The position numbers were made by a program, and so were the translations under genes. Of a stretch of DNA of 64,000 nucleotides, positions 13,617 to 24,100 are shown piece after piece. The notes beneath the pieces were generated by a model. That model was not told the DNA's origin. It was given only the letters and a program-made list of their open reading frames with translations, and searched no databases. This DNA comes from Silurus meridionalis. Taxonomy: Eukaryota > Chordata > Actinopteri > Siluriformes > Siluridae. Where the stretch lies: contig NC_060911.1 of NCBI RefSeq assembly GCF_014805685.1, positions 13,273,712-13,337,711 of the forward strand. The letters run 5' to 3'. The stretch's first letter is position 1. Each line of letters begins with the position of its first letter.

Positions 13617-14764
13617 GCTTGTTTCGTTCTTTCTTTCTTTCTTTCTTTCTTTCTTCTTTCTTTCTTTCTTTCTTTCTTTCTTTCCTGCTTGTTTCTTTTT
13701 TTTTGCTTTCTTTTGTTATTTTTGCTTTCTTTCTTTCTATCTATCTTTCTTTTTTCTTTCTTTCTTGCTTTCTATCTTTCTTTCTATCTTGCTTTCTTGC
13801 TTGCTTGTTTCGTTCTTTCTTGCTTTCTTTCTTGCTTACTCTGTTGGTTTGTTTATTGTTTTTTTTCTTTCTTTCACACTTTATTGATTATTACTGAACC
13901 TAGAAGAACCCATGCATTCATCCTGACTTGTTTATTGGACCTGCCCTGAACCAAGATTTGCTCCTGAACACACGGTCTGCAGTTCAGCGCTTCTCAGCAT
14001 CCGAGCAGAAATACACACACACACTTTACATCAATGCAGAGCGACGTGTGTACGCGAGCGGAAAATTACCAGAGATGGAATTCAAATAAAAGGACAACAG
14101 ATGATTTTCTTTTGCGTTTCAGAAGCGTGGACAGGGCCGTCTGCCAATCAGGAATCAAATCAAAACAAGCGAACATTTTTTAATTTTTTAATTTAGACGG
14201 TCTGGCATGGTTCTGACATGGTCCAAGGTTCTTCTAACTGATGGGTGTGGTAGTGTCCACGATGCATTTCTTTGACCTCCGTTAGAACTTTTGTTCTAAA
14301 TTTGAGTGATGTTTATAATAATCACTGATCGAATTTTTCCTTAAATTTATCACTGTATATCAGATTTTTGCTGACTAAAGGGGAAAAAACTTCTGCAACT
14401 GATATGAGTTACACATCAGATTTTGATTTAGTTTTAAAAACGGTTTTGTTTGTGTGTTGCAGGTTACGGCACCAGGCCCACAAGGAGCTGTATGCGTATA
14501 AACAGGTATTTATTATAACTGTCAGTGTGAACTGATGTAACTGACATACAGGTTTTCCTAAAGTTAGTGCCCCCCCACTACAACTTAATTGCATTCACAG
14601 TCGTCACTTAGCAGTGTTTATGACCTCTATAGGTCGAGCTCACTGAATTCTTCTGCCAGATGTTCCTCACCCTCCGAACTGCACACGACCTCAAGTTCTT
14701 TATTATAGGATTCATGTAAAGTGCAGTGTGAGCTGGAAGATCAACTTCATTGTTTCCTTCTTTC

Positions 14765-14827
<63 letters not shown>

Positions 14828-15444
14828 GACGTGGTTTCTGGTTTTGTGAGTTTCTTTCTTTCATAATTGGGTTGTTGTTTGTTTGTTTGTTTGGTTGTTG
14901 GTTTGCTTGTTTTCTTCTTTCTTTTTGCTTTGTGTTTCTTTATTTCTTGGTTGTTGTTTGTTGGTTTCTTTCTTTTTCTTTCTTTTTTGTTGTTGGTGTG
15001 CTTGTTTGATTTTTTCTTTCTTGCTTTGTGAGTTTGTTTGTTTGTTTGTTGGTTGGTTCCTTTTTCTTGGGTTGTTTCTTTCTTTCTTTCTTTGGTTATT
15101 TGTGAGTTTCTTTGTTTGTTAGTTGGTTTCTTTCTTTTTCTTTGTTTGTTTGTTTGTTTGTTTTGTACCTTTTTTCTTTCCTTCTTTCCATACTGTCACC
15201 TTGAACCACTTTTTTTTTTTGCATGTACAAAATAATTACTAATCTGAATACTAATAATACAAAAAAATCTGAGAAACAGAACGGGGGGTGAAATGATAAA
15301 AATTATTTTATTTATTTATATGTATATTATATTTAAATGATCTGAGCTGTTTATTTACCTCTTTCTTTTATTTTATCGGGTGTTTTAAGCTGCATTTTGA
15401 ATTTTTAAACGATATAAATCAATGATTATTGTTATTATTATTAT

Positions 15445-15478
<34 letters not shown>

Positions 15479-18400
15479 GGTGGTGGTGGTGGTGGTAGTG
15501 AGTGAATCAGGTATCTACTAAGCTGAAACATATATTTAATAACTATAATATTTTAAAGAAATTAAATGACCAAATGTGTAACTTTTTATCTGCTCACAGG
15601 TTATTCAGAAGGAAAAAGTCAAAGAGCTGAACCTACATGAGGTAAGCACCTTCACATCTCTGGGTTTCCCTCTAACGTTCTCAGACGTTTGCAGATCTCA
15701 GTACTGCTTCTATTGTAGTCCTAAGCCTAGGTATAATGGCGACAGTAAAGACGTGTAATTATTATAGAAGTGATCTAATTATTGAAACACGTTGACGTTA
15801 TACAGCGTTAGTAGAAGAATAGACTTTTCCACATATACATTAAAGCACAGTGAAATCTTTTCTACGCATATCCCTGCTCTGGATCAGAGCGCAGGGTCAG
15901 CCATGATACAGCGCCCCTGGAGGGTTAAGGGCCATGCTCAAGGGCCCGAGAGTGGCAGCCTGGCGATACAGGGACTTGAAACCTCAGTGAGCTACAACTC
16001 TTTACTTAGTGCTGTCTTAACAGCTAGCGTAGATGAGATCGTCCTAGAAACACTGCTTTGAAAGATAAGAACAAATAAAGCTGAACTTAATATCTATGTC
16101 TTTTGGACTTTGGTTTCTTCACACCTGTTACATGTCCGGTTGCTTGGTGTGTTTGAAGCTGTTCTTCATGCTAAAGGTGAATTTTTCAATGAAAATAAAG
16201 TGGAACATCAGGACATTTATAGATTATAGACACAAAGAAGATGCACGTCTCTGTGAAATCGTACGACTGGGTGATTCCAAACGAGCTTTAAAGCAGGAGT
16301 TATTTGTACGATCTACAAATCCTATTGCTGTGAGTAGGAAGGAGAGATAAACAAGGCTACTGCTACTGATGATGGGTTTTTTTATTTGCACTTGCTGTAC
16401 TATATCATTATCTTGGCCAGCTTTTAATGATATACCATCCCATCTTTTTTAAGCCTCGTCTCCATATAAAGCCCATAAAAACAGCAACACAGCTGCGAAA
16501 GTAATCCGTATGATGGTGTCGATGAGGGCCGTGCTGTTAGAAGATCCCGGGAACTGCGTGCTGATATACAGATTGCTTACAGTGGCTATAAATACTCACA
16601 TGTTTCTGGGTCGTGCTCATTTCCAGAAGTCTGACCTCACATTCAAAAACCGGGAGCCTGGATTCTGTACGATCGCGTTCGGGATTTCAGTACAGTTCCG
16701 TACAAGTTTCGAACGGGGTCATGGCATTTGGATCTCCGTCTCATCTCTCAGGAGATGAGCGGTTGTATATTTGTGAAAGAGTCACAGCGCTGTGAATAGG
16801 CATTCGGTTCAAATCGTAAACAAACCCGCATTAGCAATTAGCAAACAACTTAGCGCTTAGCCTATTTAGCAATTTGCGGTGTGAGCAAAAGTATTGTGAC
16901 ACCCGACTTTCCCAGCCGTATGTGGTCCTTCCCAAAACTATTCCTACAAATTTAGAGGCACATAGATGTACAGTGGAATCCGCTTATCTCGCCCTCGGTT
17001 ACCTCGACAACCCTATTAAGTCGACGGTTTTGAAGTGGAACCGCCAAATTCTCGCTTTTTCTAAGCATTTTTTATCGGTTTTTATGTCGCCGAACCCTAA
17101 TATCTCGAACACAAGGGGGGAAAAATTTGCCATTTAACGCCGGTTATCTCGGTGCAGCCGCAGAAGAACTCGCGGAAGTGGCAGTAAAATCAAGTCTTAC
17201 AGCTGCTACAGGTGTTGTATTGTATACTGGTGAATCTCTGCTGTTAGTTAGTGCTAGTGTTCGTAGCGTTAGTAGGGGCACGGCGTGGCTTTGGGAAGAA
17301 AAGCGCAGCCGTTGAGAGAGTGCCGGTGGGAAGGCACGTACCGGGATACGCATGCGCGATAATAACGACAGCCGTGAACCAACATATACCAACAATAATG
17401 GACAGTGAGAGTGTGGAAGTTTAAATAGGAGCTGGTGATGATGATAAACGAGCACCATATGTGCGCGATTGAAGCCGAGAGCTTCAGAGAAAGCGGCGAA
17501 AGCACCTGACACGCTGAAGGGGCGAAGGGGCGTGGCAGGTGGATTCTGACAGATAAACATGTACTGTATGTATTTTATAGCATGCCTTCATCAAACAAAT
17601 CGCAGCAACGCTGTTGTGTAAAAAAAAACTTCAAAAACACGTGCATGCACGTTCTCATTTATTAACGCACATCATGTACATAAAGAAATTTCAAGCACGT
17701 TAATATAATGCCGCCATTTTGATTTTTGTTTATCTCGATCATCGGTTACCTCGATGCTTTTTGGCGACCCCCTAGGACATCGACATAACCGGGTTCCACT
17801 GTATTTTGGGTGCGCTAGCATGAAATCCGTCCTCCTCACTTCACCTGGTAGAATGAATCTCCACAAATCTCAACAAGATCTAGTGGAACATCTTCCCAGA
17901 AGAGCTTTTTCATAACAGCAAATGCGGATTCAATTTCGGAATTTTAATTTGGAGACGGAGAAAAACACAGGGAAAAAATGGCATTTGGGAAAAAAGGTTT
18001 GAAAATAAAAAACCAGCATCGCCCTGGTCCTCCGGAACAGAAACTGTATTGTACAATAAATTTGTATTGTTTCTGATTGTACTAGAAGTTTCACTGAACT
18101 AGAACCTTGGAAATAAAACTGCATTAGTTAGCTAGATTGTATAATCATGTTTTTTTTTTTTTATCTATGTAGGAAAGCATTCCCTTTTAGTTGTATTTCC
18201 ACGCTTGACCACTAGAGGGAGTTTCACGGTTTACCTCTGTGACATCACAGTGCACCGCTTTCGACCGAGTGCTTAAAAGGCCAGAACACTGAGCAGCAGC
18301 CGTCATATGACATCCTATCACTCAGCTGGCAGATGAAAGCAATAATCACATCCTATCCCCAATAATCAAATCCTAAACCCAGTTAAGTTTGAGTGTTCGG

Positions 18401-21102
18401 AATCCTATACTGTCTTTTTACTGACCTTCCTTACATTTAAAACTTCAAGCCGGATAGTGTGCTTACCTTAGAGACAGGATGTCAGAACGACCTTCCCGCA
18501 GAATCCAGCGCCCAGCCCATCTTAGAGACTATGAGGTGCAATATTCTACACATCAGAACAGAACAGCGAGTGTGTCAGATCGTTGTAAATCTCTTTCTTC
18601 AAGTGGAAAAGGCATCGATGCAGCTGCAGAAACTAAGAGGGCTGAGATAAGGGTGAGATTTTTATCCAAGTGCCAAGCAGTGAATTTGAATTAGGTGTGT
18701 CTCAGGAATGACATGTGATTGGGACATGGAAGTGCAAAGGCTGCTGGGAAGCCCATCATCTCATATATATATATATATATACACAGTATATATATAAAAT
18801 TATATTTGATGATGATGGTCATGATTAGAATCTCTTCCCAAAGGCAGATGAACAACAACACAATATGATATGATATAATCTATATATATATATATATATA
18901 TTTATTTTTAATTTTTTTGACACTTTTTATTATCAACAGCACCTTGAAAAAATAAATATTATAGACGCAATAAAATTGGCTCCCCTCTGCTATACATAGC
19001 CAATATCTGGAATCCTGGTCTTGGCTTGCTGGAGAAGTGCTAATGAAAGGCTAGCTCTAATACTCCGGTGTAAATTTCCCAGCCTGAGCCTTAGTTTATC
19101 AACGCCAGGAATACACAGTGTCACGGGTAGATCTGTAACAAGAAACAGCAATTATGTAAAGCCGCTGCCAGGATCCATGGGAAATATATCAGTGGCTAAG
19201 ACCGTGGAAGGACTTTTTGTCAGAGTCTCCCTGCAGAGAGCTTTCTTCCCTTTACTTACCTCACAGCAAGAGATTGTTTTAAAACACCTTCAAGCTTTCT
19301 AAAACACCCAAGCGCTCCTCGGATCATTTCTTTACCTCCTCGTTTTTTGCCCTGCTGCTCTTTTTGGGTTGCACTGCTTTTCAGGTTTTGGCACCTTTCA
19401 CATTTTTGAAGGTCTTCCTGATCTCACGTGATGGTCTTCGCTTTTTAAACCACTCGGAGCACCTCGAAACGACGCGTCGCAGCATTGCCGCAATGTCAAG
19501 CGGATGTCCCTAACCGATAAATTTCGAAAATTGAGAAATATTGTTCGACCCGTGGAGTAGTTTTTACAATCTTTGGCAACTACAGGAACTTTGTCGTTAT
19601 CATGAAGGACTTTGAGTAGCTCTTCAGCAGCTAGCCAGTTAGATCTCCTGGAGTGTTTAAAGGCTCTGGCATGCAGAAGCTGATGCTGGATCTGTGGTGA
19701 CCACAAATGCTGAGCTCATAAAACTCGGAGCTACTAACCATATAGACTGTTTAAGACTGCAGAAAGAACATCACTTATAATCTTATACTCCAGTAATCAT
19801 GTTAGTTCTCACTGTCCAGTGTTCTGTATTGTTGAAAGATTTATGATCAAACTCTTGATGTCACCCAGATGAGGATGGGTTCCCCTTTTGAGTCTGGTTC
19901 CTCTCAAGGTTTCTTCCTCATTACATCTAAGGGAGTTTTTCCTTGCCACAGTCGCCACGGCTGCTCATCAGGGATAAATACACACCATTCACCTTCACTG
20001 TTGATTTCTGTAAAGCTGCTTTGAGACAATGTCTGTTGTGAAAAGCGCAATAGAAATAAACTTGACTTGACTTGACTTAGATGAACAACACCTATTGCTG
20101 GTACAAACAATACAGCGAGTAAAATCTGTCTTATATTTGACCCGAATCGTGACAGTAAACTTATGCCTACAGAGGAAACTGACCAATCAGTATACACCAT
20201 TCTCTCATACGTCTAGTCTTTCCACATTTAGTCCACATTTGCTCTTATAATAATCCCGACTCTTATGAGAAGATGTTTCACTGGATTTGGTGGATTTTCA
20301 TTCAGCCACAAGGGTGTTAAAGTCAGGTCCTGATGTAGGTGAGAAGGTGAGGAGACCTGGGCTGCAGGCAGCGTTCCATATTTATCCCAAAGGCGTTCAA
20401 TGGGGTTGGAGCCTATTGCCACTCAAGATCTTCCATGTCTTCCATGAGTAGAAGACATATGCTATTCATGTTTAATAGGGTTGGAACTTTATAGCAGGAG
20501 ATCTTCCACTCAATGCCATGGAAAGCATGAAGCTGGATTTGTGGTATTGTCATGCTGGAACAGGTTTGGGTCTCCTAGATGTGTGAAGTGAAGGGGAAAG
20601 TTCATGCTACAGCAACCAAAGACTTTCTATACTATTGTTTGTGCTAACATTTGGAGAAAGAAGCACATATGGATGGAAAAGTCTGGTGCCCCAATACGTT
20701 TACTGTATAGTTTAGCGTGGAGCATAGACCAAAAAAATTACATTTTAGGTGATTCGGACTCCAATTTTTTTGTTCTACACTAAACGTATGAAAACTTTGT
20801 AGCAAATAAAACTAGATACAATTTTGTAGAGCAGTGTGTGTGCAATCAGCCTGACCAGACACCTAGTGTAAGGTTCATAGTATAAGCATTTGAGACCTCT
20901 GCGTCCCGAGTACCTCGTCATTAAAACGTTAACCAACAAACCCCAGTGACGTTCATGACCCCGAAAGTTCTGCACAGGTTTCTGGGAAATCGTGTCTAAG
21001 CAGCATATCTTTTTCGCTCATTTCCCGTCCGGTGTTGCTCGCTCGCTCGCTCGCTCACTCACTCACTCACTCACTCACTCACTCACTCACTCACTCACTC
21101 AC

Positions 21103-21170
<68 letters not shown>

Positions 21171-24100
21171 CAGATCTGCGCCGTGTGCTTGGAGGAGTTC
21201 AAGCAGAAGGACGAGCTGGGGATCTGTCCGTGCAAGCATGCCTTCCACAGGAAGTGAGTATCAGGATCACGCCTCAGCACCAAACATCCCCGGTTCTCGA
21301 GAGTGGGTGGAGAAAACAACATTTCCACCTCGCCCACGCTGAAATGGGTGTACTCGTTTACGCTTGGCTTGCGCTTCTTTCCAGATGAAATCAGATTGGG
21401 ATCATTAGCAGGAATGTCTGATCTGGGAAAATACTATTACAAATAAAATAATCTTGAAGATCTTCAGGGTTAAACGGAAAACAAACGAAAACAAACCATA
21501 GCTTTTTGAAAAACTTTGGCGTGTGATTGTCCCGAGAGGATTCCAAGATGGCTGACTTTTCTAGTTTTCACATCTAGTTTTCATGTGCAGTTATAAGAAC
21601 CTCCACTCTTCTGAGATGTTCCACTAGATTTTGTGGAGATTCATTCAGCTATGAGGGTGTTAGAAAAGTCAGGTAGTGATGTAGGTGGGGAGGCACATGC
21701 ACATGTTTCGACTTTAAAATGTTCTGGTTTCTGTATTCAATGCTCCCAAAAAATCCCACATTTCCTAAGCGTTAAAACCTGAGAAGGGGAAAATGACGAA
21801 GTAACGAGTTGGAAATCTGAGATGATGATAAAAAAAAAAAAAAAAAGTTGGGACGATTCTAAAATCAAGTCAGAATGAAAGTTTCGAGTTGATAGTTTGG
21901 CATTTGTGAGACGACATGCATTCATTAGTTTGTTTTTTGCTGCGAAAATATACAAACGATTATGTTTAAAAAACGATTTGCTCGAATCAAATACTTTTTT
22001 AAACACTCCTCATTTTTCGTAGTTTTTATTCGTGAAATATTGTAAAAATTGTTACAATAAAAAAGATCGATATAATACTGCTCATACCGAATAAAAGCCC
22101 CGCCCACTTCTGATCCGACACTAAAAACATCTGGTTTAAGTTTCCTTTCGATTTTCTTTTCGATTTTTTTATTTTTTCCACGAAGAAATGTTTTTTTTTT
22201 TCGTAGTTCGATACTGGAGTTTTAGAAGAAAATCTAAATATTTCTAAAATACAAATTGAATGACCAGAAGGTAGAAGGTACCCGTGTCATCTTATTGTTA
22301 AACTTTAACTTATTTGGATTTGTGGGACTCTCAAATCACCTGGGTGTAAAATAACTGATCAACCACCAGCACATTATTCATCTGTGGCTTCATCCAACGT
22401 TCTGGTTTTGCTCATATGGAGTTCATATGGAGTTCGCTTGCTTTCACACGTCCTCTTCTTACACGGTTAAACAACACACAAAATTGGGACATAGTCATTG
22501 CAGAAAAATTCAGAACAACCCCGTCCTGACCTGCCCCACCCCGCACCATACTCTTCTGGATTGCGATTTCTGAATATGTTGCTCTAGTTTGTATCGTATT
22601 AGTCATCATTTTTGCAAACGGCTCCATAGTAGACATTTCGGATGCTAGATTGGAAATATTGATCAGATGTGGTGTTGTGAGATTGTGAGATTATAAGGAA
22701 TAGACAAACGTCTTAAAACATGTTCCCCTTTTTTTGCTTTACATTGCTCTACAGGTTCACATTTTTTATTACATTATTTTTATAAAAAATAAAACAGAAT
22801 TAATGCAACAAACACAGACTTCACTGCCTCTAAATACTGGATTTTTTATTTGCGAGTCTCAAGATGTCAGAAATTTTAGAGGCGATAGGCGGAGGCAGAG
22901 GGAAAACTCGTTTTTTACTATCACACTACGTATCCCTAAACTTGAAAATTTTTACTTTTTCTTCTTTTGTCACAATCTTCGCTTTCTGGCTTCGCTTCGC
23001 CATCCAGCAGTGGCGTCTCGAGCTCGTACCTCAATTCTTTGCTCGCGTAACAAAGCAAAAAATCGACCGAGTGACCGCTCGTACCTCGGAAAACTCGTAC
23101 ATTAATGCACTCATAGGTCAGGATACCACTGTATATTCAAATTAAATCTAGAGGATGTTAATGACTTTTTTGTTTTTTTCTTAATGCAAATTTGCAACAC
23201 AAAGAAAAAAAATACCGTTACTAATGAATCACTGATAATCGAGTTCGAGACTGAAATTGTCACATAATCTGAAAAAACAAACAAACTAACAAACATTCGA
23301 ACACGAATAAAGAGAGCAAATCCTGAAACGTGAAGCACAGAAACATCGAGTATGAACAAAATCCAAGTGCATCTCAGGAACCATTCCAGAGACAAACAAG
23401 AGACAGGATGGGCAGAAAACAGTCTGTAGTCTGTATACGAGTGGTATTTAACTGACAGTGTGATTCAGGGGCAGAAACAAACATGCGACTTGGTGCAGTG
23501 GCTGATGGGAAGCGGCTACTGGATTCTGGATTTTGAGAATTTGCGTTTATTCATTTATTTATTTATTTATTTTTCTTTTCTTCCCAGTAATTCCTGTCCC
23601 ATGCATTATGAAATACTTTACATTTTTGGAGTATGCAGTATAAACATGAGCAGCTAAACACACACAATACCCTGTACACACTGTACACACGGCGCCCCCT
23701 GTGAGGCGGTAAATCCTGAAGAACATGATGTACAGTACAACTGACTAATTCTTCAAACACACTGTTCCAGGACATTTTCAATGCTTCCGGGGATAAAAGC
23801 AGAAAAATTAAGATGTTTTTTCCTTTGTTTCCTTTTCGTTCACTCCCCGTTCCCAGGATGGTCAAAATTCCAGAGGCAGAGGGAAAACACGTTGGATTAT
23901 TCTGTACCGTTTCATTTTTAGAAAATTAAGATACTGAAAACTCAAAGAGATTGTGAGACGTCTTTTTTTCGTATATATCCGAGGTTTTGGGCTCAGAGGT
24001 CAGATGGGATACAGTGTCCCTAAAACAGACCTGTTTTAATACATGTCACATGTAATTTACAGTGCAGTAAAATTTGTTCTTGCTTTGTTAAGAAGCTAAG

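Larger units (their letters stand above)
10116..14462 (+). other. rnf24 intron 1
   Basis: It contains two MITE-A copies, a mariner end, CA repeats and a ~520-bp TTTC/CTAT pyrimidine block at 13362-13880. No coding sequence is seen. Confidence 0.8.
15642..21173 (+). other. rnf24 intron 3
   Basis: It contains a SINE (15820-16015), a nested Tigger-in-MITE pair (16877-17935), a LINE/SINE-type 3' end (19730-20080), a MITE-A copy (20205-20713) and the microsatellite running into exon 4. Sequence between is unrecognised. Confidence 0.8.

Noticed and set aside
13353..13949. Three overlapping open frames of 163-198 residues rich in Phe, Leu and Ser, resembling membrane proteins
   Set aside because: They are translations of a TTTC/CTAT microsatellite in all frames, inside an rnf24 intron.
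17144..17560. 138-residue minus-strand frame inside the Tigger-like element
   Set aside because: No transposase motif (no DDE residues, no CENP-B-type DNA-binding region) is visible. The element appears non-autonomous.
19398..19706. 102-residue minus-strand frame
   Set aside because: No recognisable family and no splice sites fitting rnf24. It lies next to a retroposon 3' end.
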